This document shows, piece by piece, positions 21,054-30,732 of a stretch of DNA of 64,000 nucleotides (position 1 is the first letter of the stretch; the number at the start of each line of letters is the position of its first letter). The DNA comes from Prochlorococcus marinus CUG1435 (GTDB lineage Bacteria; Cyanobacteriota; Cyanobacteriia; PCC-6307; Cyanobiaceae). The stretch lies in contig JAEPLP010000001.1 in NCBI GenBank assembly GCA_017644375.1, forward strand, positions 1,286,001 through 1,350,000, given 5' to 3'. The notes beneath the pieces are model-generated. The model was not told where the DNA came from, searched no databases, and saw only the letters and a program-made list of their open reading frames with translations. Both the position numbers and the translations under genes were made by a program.

Positions 21054-23540
21054 TTAATCACTATATTTTTTTATAAGTTTTTCTACTCTTTTTTCTATTG
21101 GTTCATTGCTTAAAGTATTTTTAAGTCTTTCAACTAATAAAGGGAAAGCAAAAGGAGTTGGAGTTTTTATCTCGTTTAATAGAATTTTTAACTTTTTTAA
21201 TCTTTCTAATGATTTAGATATTTTTTTATTTTCTAATTGATATTCTCTAACTTCTTGATGCGATTGTTTTATTAAAAGATGGCCTTCTTCATATTTAGTA
21301 AAGACATCGTAGAAAAGACTTGAACTTATTTGAAGTTGAGAGGAAGTTTTTGTTTTGGTTGGATTATTTTGATTTACAAGTCCACTTATTTGGGCAATAT
21401 TTTTAAATCTACGTTTTGTTAATTCTGAAAAATTAATTGCATTTTCTAGATCTTCTTCTAATTTTTTGTTATTAAAAAAGTAATCAGCTTCTTTTTTTAT
21501 TATGGAAAAATCATAATCTTCTGCTGTAGTTAAGCTGAATCCAAAATCATTAGCAGTAATACTAAATGTAGATTGTTTTAATTTTGCCAATCTCAAAGCC
21601 CATAAAAATGCAATTCCTTCATTTACAAATTTGCCATCAAGTGTAAAAACAAAAAGATTTGATAAATCCTTGGTTTTATATATTTCTATAAGAAATTCAT
21701 CTTTCTTTGGAATATTTGAAAGAACCTTTTGTTTCTTCAATATTGGACGTAATGAATTAAGTTCAGGATTTAAGTAATCACAATTTTCTAATTCATTGCA
21801 TATATCTATTTCTTTTCTCAAACTTTCACAAAGTAGATCAGAAATTGCCATTTGACCTCCAACCCATGCAGGAATTAGAGAACTTTTTGTTGTTGATTTT
21901 TTAACGTATAAAATCATATCTCTTATTCTTACAAATTGAAGCATTTTGCCGGCAAAGTAAAATGTATCGCCAGGGTTTAATTTTGAAGCAAAATTCTCCT
22001 CTAAATTACCTAAAGATTTACCTTTCATATATTTGACATTCACAAATTTGTCACTTGTAATTGTCCCAATATTGAACTTATGCATTCTTATTAAAGATTT
22101 GTCTTTTACAAAATATTTAAAGTTTTCACTATTATTTTGTGATTCTTCTTTAACTATCTTTTTATATTTTGGGTATGCTTTAAGACATTTCCCTCCATAT
22201 TCTAAAAAGTCAAGACACCAATTCCAATCTTGATCTTTTAAGTTTCTATAACTCCAGCAATTTTTAATTCTTTCTTTCTCAATTTTCGGATCAAAGCCAT
22301 TCCCACATGCCAAACTTATTAGATGTTGTAGAAGGACATCATAAGATAATTCAGGAAGTCTAATTTCCTCAGATATACCGCTTTTTATTATTCTTCTCAT
22401 TGCACTAATCTCTAATAACTCTAAAGAATTAGTAGGCATAAAAATTATTTTTGATTTTCCACCTGGTCTATGAGCACTTCTTCCCGCTCTTTGGATAAGT
22501 CTAGCTAAATTCTTTGCACTACCAATTTGAACTATTTGATCTACAGGTTGGAAGTCAACTCCCAAATCTAAGGAGCTGGTGCAGACTACCCATTTTATTA
22601 ATCCGTCTTTAACCCCTTCTTCAACTCTTTTTCTATCTTCTTTATCCAGGGAGCCGTGATGAAGTGCAATTTTGTCTTCCATCTCTGGGAGAAAAAATTT
22701 AAGACATTGGTACCATCTTTCAGATTGATTTCTCGTATTGGTGAATAATAAGGTGCTTTTATTTTTATCTAGGATTTTTAATAGTGAAGAATGACTTCTA
22801 ATCCCAAGATGCCCACTCCATGGAAAGGTAGTTTCCTCTTCTGGTAAAACACTTAAAATTTCGATCTCTTTTTGAATATTTGTACTTATAATTTTGGGTT
22901 TCACAGCGCTCATACCAACTATTGCTCTTGCTGCTTCTTCAATATTTCCAATAGTTGCAGACATTGCCCAAATTTGTAAATTTTTTATATTACCTCTTAG
23001 CCAACTTAAAGATAACTCGCATTGGTTTCCTCTTTTACTACCCATCAATTCATGCCATTCGTCAATAATTATTGATGCCAACTCCTTGAACAGACTATTA
23101 GATTCTTTATTAGAAAGTAAAAGAGATAAAGACTCTGGAGTTGTTATAAGAATATTAGGTGGATTAACTAGTTGCTTTTTCTTTTCATAAGGGGTTGTAT
23201 CCCCGTTCCTAATTTCAACAGTGATTTCTTTATTAAAATGTAAAGCGGCTAATTGTATGGAATTTTTAAGATCTCTACTTAGTGCTTTTAAAGGAGTTAT
23301 TAATAATATTTGTACACTTTTATTATTTTTGGGGTCTTCTATCTGTGATAAAGGTCCCATTAATGCAGCGTAAGTCTTGCCACATCCAGTAGGAACTTGT
23401 ATTATTCCGTTTTCCCCATTTAAAAATGCTTTCCAAGATTCTACTTGGTAGGGTAATGGCTCCCATCCATTTGAGAAGAAAAACTGTTTAATTTTAGAAA
23501 TTAAATAATTTGGTTTACTATTTTGCATAATATTTTTCAT
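21054..23540 (-). CDS. Ligase-associated Lhr-core-type DEXH helicase
   Basis: 828 residues. Walker A PTGCGKT at 50-56, DEWH at 160-163 (a DExH box), motif III SATIG, and a C-terminal QRAGRSAHRPG motif VI. The long C-terminal domain fits the Lhr-core/ligase-associated helicase family, which unwinds DNA or RNA:DNA hybrids during repair. Its ATG lies inside the last 4 bases of the ligase gene, so they are translationally coupled. Confidence 0.88.
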   Translation of the reverse strand: MKNIMQNSKPNYLISKIKQFFFSNGWEPLPYQVESWKAFLNGENGIIQVPTGCGKTYAALMGPLSQIEDPKNNKSVQILLITPLKALSRDLKNSIQLAALHFNKEITVEIRNGDTTPYEKKKQLVNPPNILITTPESLSLLLSNKESNSLFKELASIIIDEWHELMGSKRGNQCELSLSWLRGNIKNLQIWAMSATIGNIEEAARAIVGMSAVKPKIISTNIQKEIEILSVLPEEETTFPWSGHLGIRSHSSLLKILDKNKSTLLFTNTRNQSERWYQCLKFFLPEMEDKIALHHGSLDKEDRKRVEEGVKDGLIKWVVCTSSLDLGVDFQPVDQIVQIGSAKNLARLIQRAGRSAHRPGGKSKIIFMPTNSLELLEISAMRRIIKSGISEEIRLPELSYDVLLQHLISLACGNGFDPKIEKERIKNCWSYRNLKDQDWNWCLDFLEYGGKCLKAYPKYKKIVKEESQNNSENFKYFVKDKSLIRMHKFNIGTITSDKFVNVKYMKGKSLGNLEENFASKLNPGDTFYFAGKMLQFVRIRDMILYVKKSTTKSSLIPAWVGGQMAISDLLCESLRKEIDICNELENCDYLNPELNSLRPILKKQKVLSNIPKKDEFLIEIYKTKDLSNLFVFTLDGKFVNEGIAFLWALRLAKLKQSTFSITANDFGFSLTTAEDYDFSIIKKEADYFFNNKKLEEDLENAINFSELTKRRFKNIAQISGLVNQNNPTKTKTSSQLQISSSLFYDVFTKYEEGHLLIKQSHQEVREYQLENKKISKSLERLKKLKILLNEIKTPTPFAFPLLVERLKNTLSNEPIEKRVEKLIKKYSD

Positions 23541-25177
23541 GATATTTTTTTCATCAGTTCATAAGCATTCTCTAGGCTATCTGCATCATTTATTTTTTTA
23601 TCTTTTCTCCATTTTGTTATTCTTGGAAATCTTACTGCTATGCCAGACTTATGACGTTTTGAAATTTGTATTTTCTCAAAAGATATTTCGAATACCATTT
23701 CTGGTTTTAACGATCTAACAGGACCAAATTTTTCTATTGTATTTTTCCTTATCCATTTATCTAGCTCTTTAATCTCAATATTCGTTAAACCAGAATATGC
23801 ACTTGCAAATTTAATTAATTCTTGGTCTTTCCATAATGCAAAACTGTAATCTGTATATAAACCAGCTCTTCTACCGCTACCCCCCTTAGCATAAATTAGA
23901 ACAGCATCCAGTTGCATAGGATCAACTTTATATTTCCACCAAATACCTTTTTTTCTACCAGAGGAGTATATAGAAGTCTTTTTCTTAATTATTAGTCCTT
24001 CAGTATTATTTTCTCGAGATTTTTCTTTATAAGCTAAAGCATCAGGCCAATCTTTAGGGAAGATTAAATCACATATTTTGAAAATATCAGAGATATTATT
24101 CTCATTTTTATTTTGCCATTTTGAAAAATATTTTTCTAACTCAATTCTTCTATTTTCTAATTTAATTTCTCTTATATCTTTTCCATTTATCTCTAAAAGA
24201 TCATAAGCAATAAAAATAATTGGATATTTTATTTGGATTGATCTAGTAGGAGATTTTCTATTTATTCTTTTTTGAAGTAAAGAAAAATCAAAGGGAATTT
24301 GTTCTTTAAAATGCCAAACTAATAATTCCCCATCAAGAACAAAATCATCTTTTATGTGCGACATTTTCTCTACTAATTCTGGGAAAGATTCATTGACTAA
24401 TTCTTGTCCTCTTGTCCATAAAGAAACATTCCCTGACCTTTTAATTAATTGCATCCTTATACCGTCGTATTTCCATTCAAATTGAAAATCATTTATTGAA
24501 TGTTTGAAGATTTTGTCTTCAATAGTATTTGCTAGAAGAAATGGAAATGGTTTGGAATTTAACTCTTGAAGATTGATATTCTTATTAATTAAAAATTGAT
24601 ATGAATCAATTGAAGGATTGAAATTACCCATCAACCTATGAGAAATAATTTCTTCATCAATATTAATTAGTTTTGATATTGATTTTGTAATTAATCCTAT
24701 AGAGACTCCTACTCTAAAAGTGCCTGTAAGAATTTTATTGAAAATTAAATGGTAATCTTCAGGTAATCTTTCCCAAATATTTTTAATTTGTAAATTTTTC
24801 TCAGCTTCATTAAGTTTTGATAACTCAGGTATTGTTTTGCTTAGTAATTCATTGAGACTTATATTTGATAATTTTTTATTTCTGGAAGTAGTTTTATTTT
24901 TAAGTAATAACGTTATTACTTCAGCAGAATCACCAACTTTTAAATAACAGGTATCAATTAACCATTGAGGATATTCATATATTTGAGAAAAAAGATTTTT
25001 TAAATATTGTCCACTTATAAATCTCTTATTACTTTTTCCAGTTAATAAATATATTGCCCATGAATTATCTATTGGTTCATTTGATAAAAAATATCTTTTT
25101 AAAACTTCAATTTTATTATTTGTACTATTAATTGAATCTAGATCGCAAAATAATTCTGAAAACTTTTTTAAGCTCAT
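23537..25177 (-). CDS. ATP-dependent DNA ligase, bacterial Lhr-cluster type
   Basis: 546 residues. Nucleotidyl-transfer motif E-W-K236-Y-D-G: Lys236 is the AMP acceptor. Later RGQELVNE and LDGELLVW match ligase motifs Ia and III. An N-terminal helical domain of about 200 residues is present, as in the bacterial LigC/LigB-like ATP-dependent ligases. The replicative NAD+ ligase should be elsewhere; this one is a repair ligase. Second gene of the operon. Confidence 0.88.
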   Translation of the reverse strand: MSLKKFSELFCDLDSINSTNNKIEVLKRYFLSNEPIDNSWAIYLLTGKSNKRFISGQYLKNLFSQIYEYPQWLIDTCYLKVGDSAEVITLLLKNKTTSRNKKLSNISLNELLSKTIPELSKLNEAEKNLQIKNIWERLPEDYHLIFNKILTGTFRVGVSIGLITKSISKLINIDEEIISHRLMGNFNPSIDSYQFLINKNINLQELNSKPFPFLLANTIEDKIFKHSINDFQFEWKYDGIRMQLIKRSGNVSLWTRGQELVNESFPELVEKMSHIKDDFVLDGELLVWHFKEQIPFDFSLLQKRINRKSPTRSIQIKYPIIFIAYDLLEINGKDIREIKLENRRIELEKYFSKWQNKNENNISDIFKICDLIFPKDWPDALAYKEKSRENNTEGLIIKKKTSIYSSGRKKGIWWKYKVDPMQLDAVLIYAKGGSGRRAGLYTDYSFALWKDQELIKFASAYSGLTNIEIKELDKWIRKNTIEKFGPVRSLKPEMVFEISFEKIQISKRHKSGIAVRFPRITKWRKDKKINDADSLENAYELMKKIS

Positions 25178-25179
25178 AT

Positions 25180-26166
25180 TTATTTACCGAATAAAAGGAC
25201 ATTTATTGATTCCTTTTCAATTAAATATTTACTTAAGGCTTCACTATCTCCATGATGAAAAAATACATTTTTTGCTTCAGATTTTTTTACTACTTCCAGA
25301 ATTCCATCCCAATCCGCATGATCAGAGATTGCGAATCCTTTATCATATCCTGATCTTTTTCTTAGAGCTCTTATTGACATCCATCCACTTGCGAAAGCTG
25401 TTTGAATATTTTTGAAATTTTTTAGATAAGAGCCCTTACTTAAAGATGGTGGTAATAATATTAGACTTCCTTTAAGTTCATCTATCTTTTTTTTATTTTC
25501 AATTTTTATAGTATCTTTAATATTAATTCCAAGTTCCCTATAAATATTGTTCATTTTATGAATACTGTCATGTGAATAAATATTGCCTTTAAAATTTGTT
25601 TGACTAATTTCGTTTATCAATCTCTGAGCTTTACCAAGTGAATAGCAGAAAAGTAAAGAAGTTTTTTCTGGTGAATTAGTTATCCATTTTGAAATATCAT
25701 TTGCTATTTTATTTGATTCATCCCACTTAAATATTGGCAAACCAAAAGTACATTCGCTTATTAAATAATCAGTTTTAACTATTTCATATTGTTTGCAAGT
25801 CTTATCTTTTTGAAGCTTAAAGTCACCTGAAATTAGCCATTTTTCTTCAGCAAAAATAAACCTTATTTGACTAGATCCAAGGATGTGGCCTGATGGATGA
25901 AAAGAAATATTAATGCCATTTATCTTAAATTCTTCTCCATATTCAAAAGTCTTAATTTTGATATTATCTTCAACTCTTTCTCTAAGAAGTATCGCAGTTT
26001 CCTTAGTAGAAATATATTCTTCACATCCAAATGTAAAGTGATCAAAATGAGCATGAGTTATTAATGCCTTTTTTACTGGCTTGTTTGGATCAATCCAAAT
26101 ATCAGCAAGTTCACAATAAAGACTTCCATCTTTATATCTAATTAAATATTCTTGATTAGTTTTCAA
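25180..26166 (-). CDS. Ligase-associated exonuclease, metallo-beta-lactamase fold
   Basis: 328 residues. H38-A-H40-F-D42-H43 is the zinc-binding motif of the metallo-beta-lactamase nucleases. Later SGHILGSSQIRF and SGDFK continue the CPSF-like beta-lactamase pattern, and the C-terminus has the HADWDGILEV.. motif. It heads the operon, with the ligase starting 2 nt after its stop. Homologues in this cluster trim DNA ends before ligation. Confidence 0.85.
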   Translation of the reverse strand: MKTNQEYLIRYKDGSLYCELADIWIDPNKPVKKALITHAHFDHFTFGCEEYISTKETAILLRERVEDNIKIKTFEYGEEFKINGINISFHPSGHILGSSQIRFIFAEEKWLISGDFKLQKDKTCKQYEIVKTDYLISECTFGLPIFKWDESNKIANDISKWITNSPEKTSLLFCYSLGKAQRLINEISQTNFKGNIYSHDSIHKMNNIYRELGINIKDTIKIENKKKIDELKGSLILLPPSLSKGSYLKNFKNIQTAFASGWMSIRALRKRSGYDKGFAISDHADWDGILEVVKKSEAKNVFFHHGDSEALSKYLIEKESINVLLFGK

Positions 26167-26201
26167 AACTACATCTCTTACAGTGAAGTTAATTTAGCTA
26201 A

Positions 26202-26615
26202 TTATGCCCAAGCTTGTTTTGATAAAGCTATGGCTGAAATTGTTAGTAAAGAAATAACTACAAATTTGTTGCTCCAATTAATCATGAATGAACTAATTTT
26301 GTAAAAAAAAACTCTATTAGATGGCACAATATTTCTTTGATTCAGGATGTAATGATTTTCACTATTTTTTAAGTAATTTAAATTTTTAATCTCATTTATC
26401 AATTTAGATTCGCAAGTTGAGAGTTGTTCTACTTGATTTAATAACTCAATATCTTCTGGTCTTAATAAAGAATTTAATTCTTTAATTTGACTTTCGTTTT
26501 TCACAAGAAATTCATTAACTATCTCATCTGTTCCTAATCCCTTCTTTAAATTTAGAAGAATATCATCTCTTTCCCAGGATTTTTCAAGAGAATTTAAAAT
26601 TTTAGTTATGCTCAT
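26202..26615 (-). CDS. Hypothetical protein with C-terminal membrane anchor
   Basis: 137 residues: helical N-terminal 90 residues rich in Leu and Glu, then one membrane segment near the C-terminus (FVVISLLTISAIALS). A tail-anchored topology is suggested. 35 nt separate it from the start of the repair operon; it may be the upstream gene of that transcript. Family not recognised. Confidence 0.55.
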   Translation of the reverse strand: MSITKILNSLEKSWERDDILLNLKKGLGTDEIVNEFLVKNESQIKELNSLLRPEDIELLNQVEQLSTCESKLINEIKNLNYLKNSENHYILNQRNIVPSNRVFFYKISSFMINWSNKFVVISLLTISAIALSKQAWA

Positions 26616-26699
26616 TTTAAGTATTTTTACTTATGATAAATTATTATATTTTTCTTCTGTGGCTTATTCCTTTAAGTAATTAGAAAAAATTATTTTTAT

Positions 26700-26981
26700 T
26701 TAAGATTTACGAATAAGTCTGTTTGCAAAATATTTTATTTTAACCTTTTCTTTGATTTTTTTAGAACTGCTTTTGGTTTTAACTTTATTTAAATTGATCA
26801 CTTCATCAGAAACATTTTTGCCCGTTTCAAAATAACTTTTAATTTTTTCTAATTCTTCTTCATTTAATCTTTTTGTGGCACCTTTTGCGTTGATTCCAAG
26901 TTTCTTGCAGGCTAATAATATTCTATTACTTTCGACATTAAGATCTTTGGCAATATTGAAAATGGGAGTGTTGATAGACAT
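26700..26981 (-). CDS. Stand-alone IF2 N-terminal-like domain protein
   Basis: 93 residues. IFNIAKDLNVESNRILLACKKLGINAKGATKRLNEEELEKIKSYF closely matches the small IF2_N module (Ak-x-L-x-x-x-S-x-x-L-x-x-x-x-L-G), normally found at the front of initiation factor IF-2. Here it is followed by a very basic tail (KTKSSSKKIKEKVKIK). It lacks a GTPase domain. RNA or ribosome binding is likely; role unknown. Confidence 0.65.
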   Translation of the reverse strand: MSINTPIFNIAKDLNVESNRILLACKKLGINAKGATKRLNEEELEKIKSYFETGKNVSDEVINLNKVKTKSSSKKIKEKVKIKYFANRLIRKS

Positions 26982-27080
26982 TATTTTCTTTACTATGTAA
27001 TTTATTATTTATAGTATATTTATAATTTAGAAATTAAATATATTTTTAACTATTATTAATTTCAAAAATTTTTTGTTTAG

Positions 27081-28400
27081 TTAGGCCACTTCATCTTCGA
27101 AATTATTTAAATCATTGAACTTTTTTTTCATGGTTGGGTTATTTTTCGTTAATTTCTTTACTGTTAAATCTTGAGATTTGCTATCAGCTGATAGAAGATG
27201 TTTTTTTGAGAGAATTAAAGCCTCTTTGGTTTTTTGTAAGTGAGTTATTGATTTATCAATTTCTGAAATTGCATCATTAAATCTATCTTGGGCCAGTGCA
27301 ACATTTTTGCCAACGGCATTTTTAAATTGCTCAAGAGTACTTTCAAAATTAGTTATGTCATAATTCTCGCGTTTCATTAAATCAATTTGAGATTTGTATT
27401 TTAAGGTTTCCATAGATGCATTTCTTAATAGAGAAATAATAGGTAAGAAAAATTGCGGCCTTATGACATACATCTTTGGAAATCTATGAGAAACATCTAC
27501 TATGCCTGCATTATATAGTTCACTATCTGGTTCTAAAAGCGAAACGAGTACCGCATATTCACAAGATTTTTGCCTTCTATCTTTATCTAATTCTTTTAAA
27601 AAATCTTCGTTTTTTCTTTTATTAGTTCCATTTAAACTTTCATTCTTCATCTCAAACATTATAGATACGACTTCAGTTTTATTCTCATCAAATTCTCTGA
27701 ATATATAGTCTCCTTTACTTCCAGAAGTGGCATCATTATCCTTTTCGAAATATGAGTTTTTAAACGCAGTAGCACGATTCAGGTTAAATTGAGTTTCGCA
27801 ATGGATTTCTAAAGTTTCCCCTACCATCTTTGTCGATAATCTAGATTTCATTTCTCTCAACTCCTGAATAGTCAGGTCTCTTTCACTAATTTTGCTTTTA
27901 AACTTTTCTTCAATTAGTTTTTCGTTAATTGAATGTTCAAGCCTCATTTTTTCAATGGAATTTGTTAATGATGAGTTCTCTTTTTCTAAATTGGTTACAG
28001 CTTCACTGACTTTGTTTTTTAAAGATAATTCTGAAATTAAAGCCTGGTTTTTAATTTCATCCTTTAAATTGATTAATTCATTATTTAGTGAATTAATTTT
28101 ATTTGTTGCTTGATTTTTTAAATCATTAATAGCAATTGTTTTCTTTTCTTCAGCAATATGTAATTTAGATTCAAGAGCTTGGACTTCATTTTCTTTAATG
28201 CGGTTCTGCTCAATTAACTGTATTTTCAATTCTTTCTTTAAAATTTCCAAAGCTTTTTTATTATCCTCTTCAGCCAATAGAAGTCTCTCTTTTATTTGTT
28301 TATTAAATTCTTCGTCTTTTATTTGAAGAAGTATTTCTTCAAAGCTGCTGGGGTCGATTCGGAAAGTTTTGCCGCATGAGGGGCATTTAATATCTTTCAT
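27081..28400 (-). CDS. DUF2130 family protein
   Basis: 439 residues. N-terminal IKCPSCGKTFRIDP, a small zinc ribbon start, then about 150 residues of coiled coil (EEDNKKALEILKKELK...NLEKENSSLTNSI), then the DUF2130 core: KMVGETLEIHCETQFN, KGDYIFREFDENKTEVVSIMFEMKNE. DUF2130 is related to RmuC-type restriction-like nucleases (the core carries a D-E-x-K-like pattern), so a DNA-related role is inferred. The start at 28400 has no strong SD. Confidence 0.75.
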   Translation of the reverse strand: MKDIKCPSCGKTFRIDPSSFEEILLQIKDEEFNKQIKERLLLAEEDNKKALEILKKELKIQLIEQNRIKENEVQALESKLHIAEEKKTIAINDLKNQATNKINSLNNELINLKDEIKNQALISELSLKNKVSEAVTNLEKENSSLTNSIEKMRLEHSINEKLIEEKFKSKISERDLTIQELREMKSRLSTKMVGETLEIHCETQFNLNRATAFKNSYFEKDNDATSGSKGDYIFREFDENKTEVVSIMFEMKNESLNGTNKRKNEDFLKELDKDRRQKSCEYAVLVSLLEPDSELYNAGIVDVSHRFPKMYVIRPQFFLPIISLLRNASMETLKYKSQIDLMKRENYDITNFESTLEQFKNAVGKNVALAQDRFNDAISEIDKSITHLQKTKEALILSKKHLLSADSKSQDLTVKKLTKNNPTMKKKFNDLNNFEDEVA

Positions 28401-28540
28401 TTTTAATTACAAAATTATTTTTTGAAAGGATTTAATATTCAAATTATTTAAAAAGAATATTCTTCTTAACTAAGAATAAACAATGATTCAATGTATTGCA
28501 TTAAAAAAAATTAAATAGATTAATAATTACTAAGTGGGTA

Positions 28541-28927
28541 TTAAATTAATCCAGATTCTTTAAGAATATTAATTTTATTAGCTAATTCAATATCTGCAGA
28601 TGATATTGACCGATCTAATGTTTTGTGAGAAGAAACAGTGTAACCACTATCATCAACAAATTCATCTTCAGCATCTTTCAAATGCATATTCTTAATTTGA
28701 GGATCTTTGTAAATATCAGATTTGGATAAATTAGATTTATTAATATTGCTGTATCCAAAATTTGCAATTCCTCTAGCATCTAATGCTTCCTCAACTAATA
28801 TTCCAACAACTTTAGATCTACTTATAGATTCACTTTTGGATATTTCATCAATAATTTCAAGTACCCTTTTTCTAGGAAGATATCCTATCCTTTTAACTTT
28901 AATTTCCATGATTTCAATATATGCCAT
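28541..28927 (-). CDS. Conserved hypothetical protein, possible ribbon-helix-helix
   Basis: 128 residues; a second Met at 28909 (MEIKVKRIG) is the alternative start. The N-terminal EIKVKRIGYLPRKRVLEIIDEISKSESISRSKVVGILVEEALDARG resembles a ribbon-helix-helix DNA-binding unit (strand, helix, S-x-S turn, helix); this is a structural guess. The C-terminal part is polar and acidic. Confidence 0.5.
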   Translation of the reverse strand: MAYIEIMEIKVKRIGYLPRKRVLEIIDEISKSESISRSKVVGILVEEALDARGIANFGYSNINKSNLSKSDIYKDPQIKNMHLKDAEDEFVDDSGYTVSSHKTLDRSISSADIELANKINILKESGLI

Positions 28928-29119
28928 TATTGTAACACTTCTGTCAAATTAAATCTGATCTTAATTGATAACGCTTATTAGAAGTTAAGTCATTGAAACC
29001 TTTTTTGGTAACTAAAATTGAGGTTTTTCTCTAAATTGGTAAATAGTTTTTTCGTTTTTAATTACTCTGTTAAGATTCTGTTAAAATTTTGAGATCTATA
29101 TAATTAAATCTTAAATCAT

Positions 29120-29323
29120 ATGAAAGATAAACTTTATGACAATGCAGACAGCTTCGCAATGTCATTTGATGAAGAATGGAAAAATATTGATTGTGAGGAT
29201 CTGCAATTAAAGATAGAACAAGTATTTGAACTCTTATCTGATCATCCTTTTTTAGTTTCTAATCCAGAAAATGCAAGAAAAATGGCTGAATTTAGGATTT
29301 TTTCATTGAAGAAATTTCAATAA
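29120..29323 (+). CDS. Hypothetical small protein
   Basis: 67 residues, acidic helical: MKDKLYDNADSFAMSFDEEWKNIDCEDLQLKIEQVFELLSDHPFLVSNPENARKMAEFRIFSLKKF. It reads as a folded soluble domain. Not recognised. Confidence 0.5.
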   Translation: MKDKLYDNADSFAMSFDEEWKNIDCEDLQLKIEQVFELLSDHPFLVSNPENARKMAEFRIFSLKKFQ

Positions 29324-29376
29324 TTATTTTTATTTTTTTAAACAAAAATTTAAGTTTAATCTTCAGTGATTTTTAT

Positions 29377-29547
29377 TTAAATTGGGGAATTAAAAAATCC
29401 CTTGGTATATAAAAAAATTAATATACCTATTATTGGACCTATTCCAAAGATAAAAAGAACTAATTTTGCAGAATTTTTTGTTTGCCCCAGTTCTTGAGTT
29501 TTTTTATTTAATTTACTTTGAAATTTTTTGGATTTTTTCTTTTTCAT
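29377..29547 (-). CDS. 56-residue basic membrane protein
   Basis: ATG at 29547. Very basic N-terminus (MKKKKSKKFQSKLNKKTQ), then one hydrophobic segment (AKLVLFIFGIGPIIGILIFLY) and a short tail. Converges on the 29120-29323 gene. Function unknown. Confidence 0.5.
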   Translation of the reverse strand: MKKKKSKKFQSKLNKKTQELGQTKNSAKLVLFIFGIGPIIGILIFLYTKGFFNSPI

Positions 29548-29685
29548 GAATGATATAATACTATATCGGAACTTTCAAAAAAATTAATCTGATCCAATAT
29601 CTCAAAATTCTTTATGGATTAAATCAAATTTATTCAGAAATATTAAAAACACAATAATGTATAATGTTATTAATAAAAAGCAAAT

Positions 29686-29892
29686 ATGAGTGCAACTAAG
29701 AGAGAGGAAGTTTGTTCTCACCTAAGATATATAAGGCAAGAGCTTAGAGAGATGCATCAAATGCTTATAAAAGAAGATTTGATGCCTGATTTAAATGAAG
29801 CTAAAGAAGTTCATGCGCAATTAGATGCTTTACTGTCTTTATTATCAGATAAAAGAGTTAAGGAGATAAAAAATCAATTTGGAAATTTTTAA
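29686..29892 (+). CDS. Small helical protein, paralogue of 31125-31301
   Basis: 68 residues: HLRYIRQELREMHQMLIKEDLMPDLNEAKEVHAQLDALLSLL aligns well with HLKDLRQNLKKMHLEVTEELLLPQPDDIKELMNKMDQLLKII of the 58-residue protein at 31125-31301, so the two are paralogues or cognate family members. Cytoplasmic, helical; function unknown. Confidence 0.6.
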   Translation: MSATKREEVCSHLRYIRQELREMHQMLIKEDLMPDLNEAKEVHAQLDALLSLLSDKRVKEIKNQFGNF

Positions 29893-29903
29893 TTAAAGAT
29901 AAA

Positions 29904-30098
29904 TTATAAATAATTAGTGGTTGATTCTATTTTTTTGCGATTATCGTGCATCTGCTCCAGCTTATTATAAATTTCTTTAATTTGGATTTGGATTAGATCA
30001 GTTGAATTTATATTGCTTAAAGCATCCATAGCCATTAATAAACTTTCTTTTGCTTCAATCAAATGTCTACATTCTTTACTGCCTGCTTCGTATGACAT
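29904..30098 (-). CDS. Hypothetical small helical protein
   Basis: 64 residues: SKECRHLIEAKESLLMAMDALSNINSTDLIQIQIKEIYNKLEQMHDNRKK. Two predicted helices; convergent with the 29686-29892 gene. It has a similar length and helical style but no obvious sequence match. Not recognised. Confidence 0.5.
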   Translation of the reverse strand: MSYEAGSKECRHLIEAKESLLMAMDALSNINSTDLIQIQIKEIYNKLEQMHDNRKKIESTTNYL

Positions 30099-30239
30099 AG
30101 TATTTTTAAAAATCTAATTATCACAAATATATAGAAAATTGTTCCGTATTGTTTGATACTCTTATCAAATGAAAGGTTATTATTGTTATTTAGAATACAG
30201 AAGTGGTAATTAATTTTACTAAAATTGGGAAAAACAAAG

Positions 30240-30422
30240 ATGCAAGAAAATTCCAAAGATTATGAATTCTGTATTAAGGTTGCTTTAGATAACGCGAAGA
30301 AAAGAATTAAACAATTAGATAATTCTGATAAAAAGTGCATTTTAGAAGAATATAAGGAATGGATGAATGAGGGTTTAAATAAACATACAATCTTACTTCT
30401 CAGAGAAGATCCAATTATCTAA
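30240..30422 (+). CDS. Hypothetical small protein
   Basis: 60 residues from ATG 30240 (an upstream in-frame TTG at 30225 is possible): MQENSKDYEFCIKVALDNAKKRIKQLDNSDKKCILEEYKEWMNEGL. Charged, helical, with two cysteines. Not recognised. Confidence 0.45.
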   Translation: MQENSKDYEFCIKVALDNAKKRIKQLDNSDKKCILEEYKEWMNEGLNKHTILLLREDPII

Positions 30423-30443
30423 AAATGATTTAAATGATATTTT

Positions 30444-30539
30444 TTAATTTTTTGCACTCGAAGTAACCTTAAATAAAAAATAAAGGCTTAAAATAAAAGT
30501 AATTATGAGGGTAACTGTTAAAGGAGAAAAACTATACAT
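30444..30539 (-). CDS. 31-residue single-pass membrane peptide
   Basis: ATG at 30539: MYSFSPLTVTLIITFILSLYFLFKVTSSAKN. One continuous hydrophobic helix with a short basic tail. AAAGGAG in the same area belongs to the plus strand, so no SD supports it. Tentative. Confidence 0.4.
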   Translation of the reverse strand: MYSFSPLTVTLIITFILSLYFLFKVTSSAKN

Positions 30540-30594
30540 GAATATCTCTATATGTCTTTTAAACTATAACAGTTTTTATTACTATAACTTCAAA

Positions 30595-30723
30595 TCAGCT
30601 TTCTTTAAGAAGTGAAAAAACAAATTGCTTTAAATTTCCTTTTTCTAAAATTATTTCTTTAGATTTGTAGCTTTTTAATTTCTTGAAGATTAAATCAATT
30701 AAATATTCTGCTTTTTTATCCAT
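30595..30723 (-). CDS. 42-residue basic peptide
   Basis: ATG at 30723: MDKKAEYLIDLIFKKLKSYKSKEIILEKGNLKQFVFSLLKES. Amphipathic helix plus strand; begins 9 nt after the lipoprotein stop on the same strand, so it may be cotranscribed with it. Function unknown. Confidence 0.45.
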   Translation of the reverse strand: MDKKAEYLIDLIFKKLKSYKSKEIILEKGNLKQFVFSLLKES

Positions 30724-30732
30724 GAAATTAAG

